Shown here: positions 21,385-36,182 of the stretch, in pieces
Layout of the letters: each line of letters begins with the position of its first letter
Position numbering within the stretch: position 1 is the stretch's first letter
DNA from: Takakia lepidozioides
Lineage: Eukaryota; Streptophyta; Takakiopsida; Takakiales; Takakiaceae
NCBI GenBank assembly: GCA_030704615.1
Contig: CM060731.1
Location: forward strand, 79,526,756-79,590,755
Reading direction: 5' to 3'
DNA: 64,000 nucleotides
Notes under the pieces: model-generated
What the model was told of the DNA's origin: nothing
Database searches by the model: none
The model's input: the letters and a program-made list of their open reading frames with translations, nothing else
Made by a program: the position numbers and the translations under genes

Positions 21385-21480
21385 GAAAGTGCCCGCACCA
21401 GTTGTCCTTGATCTTGTCTCATGAAAGCAGCTAGCTTTTCTTTCACCCAAGGAGGATTCAACCAACTCTCAATCCAAAGG
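21385..21480 (-). pseudogene. OSB-type PDF-motif exon (second half)
   Basis: The minus strand reads EVLWIESWLNPPWVKEKLAA, then FMRQDQGQ. This is the LW---W-NPPWVK--L ending of the PDF motif. It begins a few bases from the broken DYW domain of the neighbouring PPR copy. Confidence 0.65.
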
Positions 21481-22590
21481 ACCTCATGCGTGTGCTGCTT
21501 ATGTCTATAGTCTGGTGATCCTGGATTGGTCTGTGAAAACCAATGGCTAGCTTCTCACTGTGGTGGCAAAGAGAAAATTCATTTTCCTCCCCCCCCACAT
21601 CATGCAATACAAAGCGCGTGTCAGGCACATACCCTGCCTCCTTCATCTGCCCAGACAATCTTCTCAGCTCAGCATGGATTTCCTTAATTCTGGGATGCAA
21701 CTTGTCATCTACGACAAACGTGTGCACCTTGTTGCCAACCTCAATGCAGCAGCGACCTGGCTCCTTTCTAACCCCTCTGACCGTCATCATTCTTATCACC
21801 TTTGTAGTATCATCCCACCTGTCAGCTGCAACATAGATGTTTGATAGCAACACATATTGCATCCTGTTCATCCCACTTGAGGATAGATGTTGCCGCACGT
21901 TCAGCCATCTCCACATTGCCATGGATTCTGCAGGCACCAAACAAGGCCTTCCACACCACAACATTTGGATTGATTGGCATTTTATTAATCAGGTCCACTG
22001 CCTCATCCAGTTGTCATGCACGTCCAAGAAGGTCCACAATGCAGCCAAAGTGCTTTACTGTCGGAGTGACACCATGATCTTGATTCAGGGAATCAAAGTA
22101 GCGTCTTCCTTCATTGAGTAGGCCAGTGTGGCTGCATGCAGAGAGAACACATATAAAGGTGATACTGTCCGGCTTCAAGCCGTTCTTTTGCATTCCTTCA
22201 AATAGTTGCAGGACCTCCGTATGACAACCATGCTGGGCATATCATCGCATTCCATGACACCACATTTCGTTCAGCCATATTGTCAAATATTCCCTTTGTA
22301 TCCTCAATGCACCCACATTTCGCATACATACCCATCAGGGCAGTGTCCAGAATGACATGTGGTACAATTCCAGCTTTGATGATTGTCACCATGGACTTCT
22401 TTGCCATTTTCCAGGGTTGCCAAGCTTGCACAAGCATTACAAACGCACACAAACGTGATGTGGTTGCACTTCACCCCTTCCCCCATCATTTGCTCATAGG
22501 TTTCCAAGGCCTCCGTCCTGCGCCCTTGCTGTGCAGATCCTGCAAGCATCGCATTCCACGACACCAAATATCGTTCAGCCATATTAGTGC
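21481..22590 (-). pseudogene. DYW-type PPR pseudogene, copy 2 (E domain, truncated DYW)
   Basis: From 22590 the minus strand reads PPR units (AERYLVSWNAMLAGSAQQ, CNACASLATLENGKEVHGD). After frame changes come an E region (21964-21560: RMQYVLLSNIYVAADRWDD, KVHTFVVDDKLHPRIKEI) and the start of DYW ([11 protein letters not shown]). The deaminase signature HSE is present, but everything after it (CGDCH...DYW) is replaced at about 21540. It is closely related to copy 1 at 3.5-3.95 kb, with long shared stretches. Confidence 0.85.
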
Positions 22591-22594
22591 TTGA

Positions 22595-23085
22595 AATCTG
22601 GCCCTCTTGGATGAATCTGGACCCACACTCTATCCCTTCTCCTTCAGCTATCCATGCATCTGCACAAATCATGCATTCATCTTTTCCCTTGCTGCTAGCA
22701 GCTGACAATGACAACCTAGGAAACACCCAATCACACTAGTTCCTACGATGAATTGCGTCTGCTACTCTCTGTCATCTAACAGGGATTCAACTTTTTTGTT
22801 GCCTCGGTTGTCCCACCATTGACTGGGGTCAATAAAGTATTCATTCCACACCTTCTCTCTGTTAACTGTTTTTGGATACTTTCCTGTTATCACATTGGCA
22901 GTATCATGTCAAAGTCACTCCAAACCAGATTCACTCAACCAGCTAACTTGCAGAATTCAACATGGAAATTTAGGGCCGACAGGAAAAACAGGGTAAATGT
23001 GTTGAAGAAGGTGCCTTCATTAGCAATGCCTTGTTCTATCATTTGTGCCGCTGCCGCTACTGTTTCCAGTTGACCATCTACCCAA
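22595..23085 (-). pseudogene. OSB-type PDF-motif exon fragments (three pieces)
   Basis: Minus-strand pieces: WVDGQLETVAAAAQMIEQG (23085-23030), VWNEYFIDPSQWWDNRGNKK (22870-22795) and RVWVQIHPRGPDFKH (22670-22600). The stretch 22795-23085 matches 16310-16615 over about 300 bases, including the intervening intron-like sequence, so whole genomic segments and not cDNA were duplicated. Confidence 0.6.
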
Positions 23086-23481
23086 CAATATTTGACAGCC
23101 ATAAAAGCTAATCCATCAATTGTATTCCACTTGAAAAGACACTAAACAACCTTACAACTTAGCACAGACAAGCAAGAACTGTATAGTGGGAAAATAGACT
23201 CGTGATCTTGCAAGACCTTGTCCATGTACAAATATCATAGAGTGTCTACTGCAGCCCCCTGTTCTAAGAGACATTCTCTGCTGCGTGAAATCAGGGACTA
23301 TCACACAGCGGGATGGATCAACAAATAGGACAATTGTTTGTGCCTCACAAACAACATGCATTGAAATTCCAGTGTCAACCTGATATAGATGGACCTACAG
23401 AGACAATTTGCTGCTTGCTTCATTTGTTGCTGCAAAAAGCAGTCAAATGACAAGAGATTTTGGTACAACCAGAAAACAAAC
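23086..23481. other. Gap, nothing recognised
   Basis: Sequence between the PDF-exon pieces and the right inverted-repeat arm. There is no frame or repeat of note. Confidence 0.35.
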
Positions 23482-23652
23482 TCAACAAGTCATCGTAGCC
23501 AGGTCATCGTCGTCGTCAATTTCTTTGGAATCTGCCCGGACGGCCCGCGCGAAATAGGCCAATAGAAATCGCCGCGCCAACGTTTTTGGAACTGCCCGCA
23601 ATGCCCGGATTTTGATCTTCTTGAACTGCAGGAGCTCTGCGTTTTTCGCCAT
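23482..23652 (-). CDS. Small unknown ORF (56 residues) inside the right inverted-repeat arm
   Basis: ATG at 23652 opens a 56-codon frame ending TGA at 23482. The product is strongly basic at first (FKKIKIRALRAVPKTLARR), has a short hydrophobic stretch (FLLAYFARAV) and ends in an acidic tail (SKEIDDDDDLATMTC). The family is unknown. The second copy at 18.25 kb keeps the C-terminal half but is frameshifted. It may be an exon of a captured gene rather than a stand-alone gene. Confidence 0.3.
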   Translation of the reverse strand: MAKNAELLQFKKIKIRALRAVPKTLARRFLLAYFARAVRADSKEIDDDDDLATMTC

Positions 23653-23662
23653 CGTTCACCTT
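23489..23662 (-). repeat. Right arm of the ~150-170 bp inverted repeat
   Basis: Reverse complement of 18247-18394. The two arms are 5.1 kb apart and enclose PPR blocks and PDF exons. Immediately outside this arm a PDF-type exon piece lies on the opposite strand. Confidence 0.8.
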
Positions 23663-23840
23663 GCAAGCACAGGCATGGATAGCTGAAGGAGCAGGGATCG
23701 AGTGTGGGTCCAGATTCATCCAAAAGGGCCGGATTTCAAGCTCCAGATTACCTATGATTCGAAAAGACAACAAATGGGGAGGAGTTTCTTGCAGACGGAA
23801 TCGGAAGCTTTCACTCGTGATTGGGTGGGAAAGAAGAAAA
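23663..23840 (+). pseudogene. OSB-type PDF-motif fragment, plus strand
   Basis: RVWVQIHPKGPDFKLQITYD is read from about 23700. It is the only PDF-type piece on the plus strand; the others are on the minus strand. The frame stays open for some 40 more codons (to GKKK) without further match. Confidence 0.45.
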
Positions 23841-24574
23841 GTGCAGCTTAGATTACACCTTACTTCCTTGTTTCAGACCCGCACAGTGAGTCTCCATGAT
23901 TGATTTTCCATGAGCACGAAGGGTATGTCAGGTTGTGTCTGGTTGCAAAAGTCCCACATCTGCTTGAAGCTAAACCCAAGTTTCAAACCTAATCTTACAT
24001 TGACTCGATTGTAATTGCTGTCTGTCTGCCAGAACCTCCCTATAACCAGTGTTCACTGGAAACAATAAATGCAAACTGTGAGACTGACATTCAAAGCTGA
24101 AGGTTGCTCTGTTTCCATGTTTCAGCCTTCTTGGCCATTATTTTTGTAACCATTGTTTTATCAAACGTGGTGATAATGATGCAATTTGGATATAACCATA
24201 TGTGTTATAGGAATCCATCTGTGTGTTAGTGTCCCTGAGATTTACTAGTTGATCGGGATCTGAAGGACCCTTTAGTCCCTCATTCTGTAGTGAGGGAAGT
24301 GGTTAAAGTGAAGGGCCTTTATTCAGTAAAAAAACCGTTTAGATAGGTTGTCTAATTTACCTTGTCATGTTCTGAAGCTTGCATGGTTTGATTCCAGAAC
24401 CATTCCTCCAAGAAGAAAAGATGACCTTTTGGTATACATCTGTGAACAGATTTGATTCCAGAGACAAAGGGTTACAGGGGTTGGACTTTGTCTCAGATGT
24501 GAAATTTGCAATCATTTGTAGCAATTTTGGATGCTGCTTGAATGCTAGTTATGGGACTGAGGTGAGTGGGCGGG

Positions 24575-24711
24575 CTGGTGATCAGAAGCACAAATTGTCG
24601 GACATGCTTGGACCTCCCTGGAACAAAGAGGACCTGGAGCTCTTCTATCAAGCATTTCGGAAATATGGCAGCTACACTAAACTAGCTTCCGACCTTCAGT
24701 CGTCGCTAGAA
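24575..24711 (+). pseudogene. ALWAYS EARLY (LIN-9 family) SANT-domain exon fragment
   Basis: [20 protein letters not shown], then YQAFRKYG, is the opening of the SANT/Myb-like domain of plant ALWAYS EARLY proteins, the LIN-9-type subunits of MuvB/DREAM cell-cycle repressor complexes (typical [20 protein letters not shown]). Where KDW-KVA should follow, the sequence changes to [14 protein letters not shown], encoded by a 40-base repeat also found at 18464-18504. The exon is thus cut at a repeat junction, and no other ALY exon is visible in the window. Confidence 0.7.
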
Positions 24712-24739
24712 TACATACAAAGGACCCTAATTTAAAAAA

Positions 24740-25392
24740 AAATTGGTTGACTTCAAATTTTTACAATAGTTGGAACTTGGCTAAAATACCATTCCACATT
24801 TTTATATTAGAGGGTGGAGTGGTGAGCGTGCTATACCGACTGTTTGGGACTTGGGACTTTCAGCTGCTGATTGTATTGTAGGTGCAGATTGGTAAGCCCG
24901 CAGAGAGCATGCCTCCTGTGCAACTGGGGAGAAGCTGGGTTTTCCTGGGAAACGAGTTTGTCTTGGGTAGTATGGAGTGCAGCAGCAGTAGAGCTGCCAG
25001 CTAGCGGCTGTTAGTGGGGATGGCAGAATTTGCTCATAAAGGTTCAGTGAATGTCCATGACTGTGATGGTAGTGACCCAAGAGAGCATGGAGGCAATATG
25101 AATTGGGAAGGTTTTGGCAGTAGTGTCTTTCAGGATTTTATCGGGATGAAAGTCCATGGATCCCTGGAGAGAGCTGACTCCCCTCTAACCAATTGATTAG
25201 TTTCACAACATCGAATTTCATCAAATACACAGAATAAATTGTTCCTTTCCCAAGTAATAAACTGCTAGAACAAACTCTTGAAGCTCCCTGGGTATAAAAC
25301 GTCCTGATCTTCCAATCTTGTATGCTTAACTCTGCATACTCAACTTGACACAATGCTAAACAAACTGGAAGACACTGCTAAGCAAATAGGAA
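24740..25392. other. 3' flank of the STEEP1-DUF167 gene
   Basis: No frame of note. Part of this stretch is presumably the 3' UTR of the minus-strand gene ending at 25393. Confidence 0.4.
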
Positions 25393-30312
<4,920 letters not shown>

Positions 30313-30624
30313 CTTGTCTCTGATGCTCTTGTCTCACCCCTGTGGCTTGCGGCATGGGGCCTGCACCCGCTCTAGGCTGCACTGGCTATGGCTGCATCAC
30401 GCCGAAAACACGTGGAGGCACGCTCCCTGCGTCGTCCCTCCCACTTGAGCGCACGCCATCGCCAACCTTCTCTCTTCTCTCTCTCTCCCACCGTCGCGGT
30501 CGTGAGCACCACGTTCCATTAGGTCATACAGCCTTCGCCCGCCCATCCTACCCTGCGAAACCTCGGGTCCCTTAGGTGGCGATTTGGTATAGGAGAAGGG
30601 TCTCTTTTGAGGCCCTTCTCCAGT
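30313..30624. other. Upstream region of the STEEP1-DUF167 gene
   Basis: About 310 bases, GC-richer than the surroundings, presumably containing the 5' UTR and core promoter of the minus-strand gene. No TATA box is convincing. CT-rich tracts occur around 30468-30490. Confidence 0.4.
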
Positions 30625-30776
30625 GTAAAGAACCATGATATTTTGAGTACCTTCCAGCCCCCGTAAGGTATTTTGCCAGCGTGGCAAGGACCTTACGGGG
30701 GCTGGAAAGTACAGTGCAATCTTCTGCCCTATAGACAACCTAAAAATGAACTAAGAAAAATATCACGGTTCTTTAC
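30625..30776. mobile_element. 152-bp MITE with 20-bp terminal inverted repeats
   Basis: The ends GTAAAGAACCATGATATTTT (30625-30644) and the reverse complement of 30757-30776 (GTAAAGAACCGTGATATTTT) differ at one base. Inside, CCAGCCCCCGTAAGGT at 30654-30669 is perfectly inverted at 30690-30705, so the unit folds into a long hairpin. It sits about 310 bases upstream of the STEEP1-DUF167 start codon. A target-site duplication is not obvious. Confidence 0.75.
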
Positions 30777-30829
30777 GTATTTGTATAGGCTATGCATGTA
30801 GCCTAGATATTAGCTACTGGACGTATTGT

Positions 30830-31210
30830 AATTTGTATTTGTATTTTATTTTTTTGTTAATTGGAAGGGCAATAATAGCCCCATATTTATTTATAGGAAG
30901 CAAGGAAAAAAAAGCCTTGCATAGGAGCCATGGAGGCAAACAAAAGAGACATTGCTATGTGACCAACTAAGAGAGACCTACAGAGAAATGGAGTCAGATA
31001 GGAACTAGAAACTACCGTGTTTCCTTTTTGGTTTCTCGAAGGAGAGATGACCTTAGACTTTCCCTTTCTAAAGGTGCGACAATGTCCCCAATTGACTTCC
31101 CCATCTACCGGTGAGATCTGAGCACTAAAGGAGCTGCCAACACGTGGGGGAGCCAAGAAATCCTTGTGTGGATGAACCTTGTGCAGAGTAGCCCACAGTG
31201 TCCCCAAGAG
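30830..31210 (-). mobile_element. Retroposon 3' end with RKGKSK tail peptide (copy 1)
   Basis: The minus-strand frame 31207-30887 includes VNWGHCRTFRKGKSK and is followed by an A-rich end at 30840-30860. Similar peptides occur at 31800-31880 (plus) and 35160-35260 (minus). The family is unknown; it is probably the 3' end of a LINE-type element. Confidence 0.45.
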
Positions 31211-31532
31211 AAGTCGAAATCTAAGAGCATGTATGCTACTTTTTAGTTTGTTGAGACATACAAAAAGTATAATTGAGCAACAAATGCATGGAATTCATGC
31301 AAGCCCTACCTTGTTGTATTAGTAGGTAATTGGTTGTAAAGTGATCCCAAATTCTACATACTAATCTAGGCTCTTTCATAATATTTCTCCCTCAGTGTGG
31401 AACCCTCTGCCTACTGATGTTTCATCTATTGTGCTTCTGAATTTTGCAGCGGTATCTTTATGGTCACTCTCAGAGCCCACACTCTTTGGAAATATCTGGA
31501 AAGCCTGATGTGCTTTTATCTTTGCCGGTAAA

Positions 31533-32110
31533 GTGATTTGTGCTAGGTCGATTTTATTAAGACTCACTCAGACATTATGTCTAAGGCTCGTAAAGCTTGG
31601 CGGGTTCCGGGGGAAGCTCTTTATAGATGTAGCCAGAGAAGAAGATCTCAGCTTTTGGCTGAATTTGACAACTCTTGGGGCAAGAATGCTCGAATCTCAG
31701 TTCCAAAGAATCGGATACAAGAATTCACTGGTACAACAACATCCTAGCAAGCTTATAGCTCCCATACAAAATGTTCTCCTCTTGAGGGCAAAGAACCGGA
31801 GGTTAACTGGGCACCGCAGATCTTTTAGGAAAGGGAAATCAAAAGCCCAGCTTCCCTTTGATAGCTTCAATAGGAAAGAAGATCTATTTTTAGGGTTATA
31901 GTTGTTGAGCTTCTCCTTCTTGTCTTCACTCTCTTCTCATACTTCTGTTCGATGTGGGTACGAAATAGTGACTTCCCTTATCAAGCCTCTATGGCACACT
32001 TTCTGAGGTTATTTTTTCTTCATTGTTCTCTTGGGACGACCTAGTCCTCTTTTTTATAAAATTTAAGGGTGTCCACTCTCTTTCTTTAAAAAAATAAAAA
32101 AATAAAAATC
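31533..32110 (+). mobile_element. Retroposon 3' end with RKGKSK tail peptide (copy 2)
   Basis: The plus-strand frame 31533-31901 ends with LTGHRRSFRKGKSKAQLPF. The 3' side ends in an A-rich run (32086-32110, AAAAAAATAAAAAAATAAAA), as expected of a retroposon tail. Confidence 0.5.
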
Positions 32111-32336
32111 CAGATGGCACCATTGTATAGAAAGTCTCGTGTTGCATGAAACCCTAAATTTGCACCATTACTGAACAATATATCTCTTAATCAGATGAAT
32201 CACATCATGTTTACACATTTCATCTATATATGGATAGAATATTTTATCTATACATGTATTGATTCGATTTTAGAATCAATAACACCCTCCAACCTGGGAC
32301 TCTCTTCGCAGTCTTGCATTTGTACTTATGTATAGT

Positions 32337-32492
32337 GTAATGCCCTGAGTGGAGGGCATTCCCGGATTTGAGGGCGGTAGCCTGAGGGATTCCGGATTCC
32401 GGGAATGCCCAATACGAGGGGCATTACCCTGCATAAAGCACGTGCAACAAAAAAAAGGTAAGGCGGGCATTACACCGGAGTGTAATGCCCTG
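32337..32492. repeat. Palindrome-rich, MITE-like segment
   Basis: GGGCATTCCCGGA (32354-32366) is inverted at 32398-32410, GTAATGCCC (32337-32345) is inverted at 32418-32427, and GGGCATTACAC/GTGTAATGCCC form a further near-perfect palindrome at 32468-32492. The nested inverted repeats predict a strong hairpin. No coding content. Confidence 0.5.
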
Positions 32493-34840
32493 CCCTGGCC
32501 AAGCGATGAATTCTGCTTTTTAAAGCATGATAAATACAAAGAGAAAAAACTCAAAGTGCTTTATGAACGAAACTATGTGTACGGGAATGTAAATGAGAAC
32601 CGAAAATTTCATCGTATACATGTCCATCGTTGAATGGCTCCGTGAATATCTCTCAAACCTAGAGACTCTTGAACCCTTTGCGTAGTCCGGCAAGGCCAAC
32701 AAAGGTGTACATTACATTACACGAGGGCCAGGCTATTAAATATCATGCATAATAAATGTTATCAGAAACTCTTAAATCAATAATGCTAAGTTCTCTATTG
32801 AAAGTTTCAAATCCCTACAAATGCTTTGGTTACTTCAACCATATATGAAATATTTATTATATAAGCTACACATTAAACATCCTTTATGTGTTGATCGAGT
32901 ATATATTTTTACAACAATATTAGTACATATATGTGATTCATCTGACTTGGAATCAAAATTAAAAAATACATTTAGAGAAATATTTATAATATGCATTATC
33001 ATTTTTTCTAATAAGAACCTTTATTTGAGCATCCTTCAAGTTTGATGCAACCAAATTATCTCCAATACCAAAATTGGCACCAAGAATTCACCAAAATCTT
33101 CACCAAATTTTCACCAAAATATCACCAAAAGTTTCATTAAAACTGCACCAAAATTTCACCGCTCATGATGCCCACATTCACTGATTAGGGGATCTTGTGC
33201 AAGGTTATGAAATGCTCTGCTCTTAAATGTGGTTAGGAATGAAAAACTTGGCTTCATATTAGTCGATGCATCGATTTGAGCATCGTGTATGACATCTCTA
33301 CTACAACATCTATTTGGGTAATTCATCTCTCACAAACAACTGGTACTCTAGTAATACTGCTGCTGCAAAAAGGTCGATGAGACAATGAGGTGCCAAGAAT
33401 TATCGACAAGAAAAGGATGTTCCACATTACTGACCTCAACAAGGCATCACTAGGTTGTTTTCGGAGCCTGGTGACCAAGCGCTCCTTCAAGGAGAACGTG
33501 AATGGGCTTTTTATTTACCATTTTGCTTGACTCTTCCCATCTTTCTTCTTCCAATCTCAATGTAACCATAATTAAAACAGATCTTCAAGTTCGAAACCAT
33601 GAGGAGGAGAGCATTTTCTGTATAAGCAAGAAATCCCAGAAGGAGAAGAAATGTCCAAAAACGTTACTCCACAAGACTGAAATTTAACTGACTGTCACAT
33701 TGTTATAATGTAGTACAATGGGTGCACTAGGATTCAGTCCAAACTACGCCTGTTAATCTTTACCCAAAATCAGGTCTATGTAGATTGCTGAGTCTGCCAT
33801 AGCTTGAGTACAAGAGAAAATAGGGTAGTGTCATTGTAGGGAGGATACAAAGATGAGAGAAGTTGCTCGAAGTCTATGTTTTGGAATCTCTCCCACTAAG
33901 GAACATATACTGCACATCAATAAACTGAACTCAAATGCCAAACAAAACTATGCTGAGCCAAACTCGCACAAACAAGAATTCAGAAATAAAAGAAGTTATT
34001 GTTCACCTTGTTGGAAGCAGAACCCAAAATAACACCACTTATTAGTTCAAAGCCAGGAGGAGACGTTAGGGTTTGTGGCGTTACCAATTTTGGATCCTGA
34101 GTGACGTCTTGAGCTCCAAATCCAAGCGACAATCCATCTCGTTCCAGGTGCTCAGAAGAAGGTACTCAAGCTCACGTATATTATATAGGTTCATAATGTT
34201 TCTAATGCCACGAACAAAAATAGATCATGTTAATGGCCCAAAGCATAATTTTATGGATATCTTGCAAAATTTTGGATTGAGCCCGAAACCTCCTAAAGTC
34301 TAAAATGAACTACCTATCTGAAATCCAAACCTGTCTAGCTTTAAGTTAGTTGTACTACTTCTAATCTTAAAGTCCAAGCTACTTTTAGCCTTAAGGTATT
34401 TGTAGACCCAAACAAATGCGAAGTCCTTGCCTTAAGGCATGACCCAGTAAACCAGGATGGGAAGACATTGATAAAAGATTTGTATTTTCTTAATGCTGCA
34501 CGCTAGACAGAGTACAAAAGCTCATCCAGAGGAAGATGAATGTGATGCAATGCTACTCAAATAATTATGGTCCGAAACAGAAGCTCTGCTATCTATGAAG
34601 ATGCTAGCCTTGCTTCGGAAACCTGCACGTCCCTCGTGGAGGACCTATGCTAGTGGAGATGCTAGATGGAAGGACGTTGGACAACCTCCGCGTAAACTGG
34701 TAAGCGAAAAGACTGCGGAGGACTGGGAAGAAATTTGCCTCGAAAAAAGACAATGACTTGTATGTCCTCCTATCCTATTTGCTCTCATTGAAATTTCTGA
34801 TCCTCATAATGGAAGACTTCTATGAGGATAGTTGAGTCTC
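32493..34840. other. AT-rich intergenic stretch
   Basis: About 2.3 kb without a plausible gene. An imperfect 11-base repeat (TTCACCAAAAT-like) runs from about 33078 to 33155. The longest frame is 76 codons and is not recognised. Confidence 0.45.
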
Positions 34841-34844
34841 CCAC

Positions 34845-35290
34845 GGGTTTTTTTTTTTTTTTAGACAGGGACAGTGGCCCTGGTTAATTTATTAAATGGT
34901 AAGAAAAAAATAACCTTACAATAGCCATGAAGGCAGAGGAGGATTGAGGTTCCACTCCGAGCCTATCAAACTATCAGACATGGGGGGGAAAGGTGGAAGA
35001 TGGAAGGAGCCAACAACCTCAAGATGCAAAAACTGTATCACTACTAAGCAATAATACAACCTACAACCTACCAAGAGAAGGTTGAGTAGAGAAAGGAAGT
35101 AATGAGAGAAAAGAGAGTGAGTAGCACTAATTCCACAGCACTACATACTACTTCTCTTCCTTTTGGGAGCATGGAAGGACAACTGAGCCTTTGATTTCCC
35201 TTTCCTAAGGCTACGCCTATGCCTCCAGGTCACCTCTGCTTCTGCCTCACGGTGCTTCTGCCTCACGGATCTCATCGTAAAGAGAGCATG
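34845..35290 (-). mobile_element. Retroposon 3' end with RKGKSK tail peptide (copy 3)
   Basis: The minus strand reads EAEAEVTWRHRRSLRKGKSK, then AQLSFHAPKRKRSSM and a stop. It runs to AATTAACCAGGGCCACTGTC and a poly-A tract (T-run at 34849-34862). A separate fragment at 35530-35590 repeats CAGGGCCACTGTCCCTG near another tail. Confidence 0.5.
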
Positions 35291-35499
35291 AAAAGAAGAA
35301 GTGAAAAAAAAACAGAGAAAGAGAGAATGAAGATACTATTTTTGGGCAATTTCTGCATTAAATGATTGAAAAGAACAAGAAGGGTCCATCATGACCTCAC
35401 CTCCACCATCAGGACTTGGGTCACATGTCACCGGCTTGCATGGATTACATGCATTTGTTTGTTCTTGGTATTTTGTTTTTATTTTTATTGTTTTTTATT

Positions 35500-35595
35500 G
35501 TTTTTAAATATATATATATATATATATATTTTGGATCAACAGGCCAGGGACAGTGGCCCTGACAGTGAGAACTTTTATTGAAGAATATTGTTTTT
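35500..35595 (-). mobile_element. Short retroposon tail beside a (TA)n run
   Basis: The minus strand has AATAAAAGTTCTCACTGTC and GGGCCACTGTCCCTG, as in the 34.9 kb copy, next to a (TA)n microsatellite at about 35507-35530. Confidence 0.45.
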
Positions 35596-35669
35596 TAGAC
35601 TCATTATTATTATTAGGGCTGGTCACGGGTGGCGCATAAGCCACGATTGTACGGCACCTCATTTTCATC

Positions 35670-35675
35670 CACGTG
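35670..35675. promoter_or_regulatory. G-box (CACGTG) upstream of the bZIP gene
   Basis: TCCACGTGTCAAC lies about 510 bases before the start codon in a GC-rich, likely promoter, region. G-boxes bind bZIP and bHLH factors. Autoregulation by the encoded bZIP is possible but not shown. Confidence 0.35.
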
Positions 35676-36009
35676 TCAACCGTGCGGCTACGCGGTTCGC
35701 CGCGCGGTCGGGCCGCGGACCGGTGCGACCGATGACCATTGGATATGTCTACAGTCCAACGGGAGTACCGTTTCAACCGATGCGGCGCGCCTTTGTTCAA
35801 TGGTTAAACGCTCTTTCATTCTTCTCCCTCGTTCCGCGTGGGGCAATCTCGGGAGTGCGACCGATCGAGCAGGGAGTAGGGAAGGCAGCCTTTTACAAGT
35901 GGGGATCCTCCTTGCAAGTCACGATTTGGAACCCACAGAGAGGGAGAGGAGGGGAACCGGGGGTAAGTAGATGGTAGAGCGGGACTGCGTTTAGTCATTT
36001 GAGAGCGAA

Positions 36010-36160
36010 ATGGGTGGAAGAGCAAGAGGGATATAAGATTTCAGAAATCAGAGGAGGGCTTGTTTTTTTGGATCCCTGGCAGAGCGACGGGGGAACAGAG
36101 AGGATGTTTGGAGTGGTGATGGCAGCGGGGGGACGTGTGTATTTTTGCTGCCTGAGGTGA
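36010..36160 (+). promoter_or_regulatory. Two upstream ORFs in the likely bZIP 5' leader
   Basis: ATG at 36010 opens an 8-codon frame (MGGRARGI) ending at 36036. ATG at 36104 opens an 18-codon frame (MFGVVMAAGGRVYFCCLR) ending at 36160, 22 bases before the main start. If both lie in the transcript they could dampen translation. The transcription start is not known. Confidence 0.4.
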
Positions 36161-36182
36161 ACTGTGTTCTCCAATCAAAATA

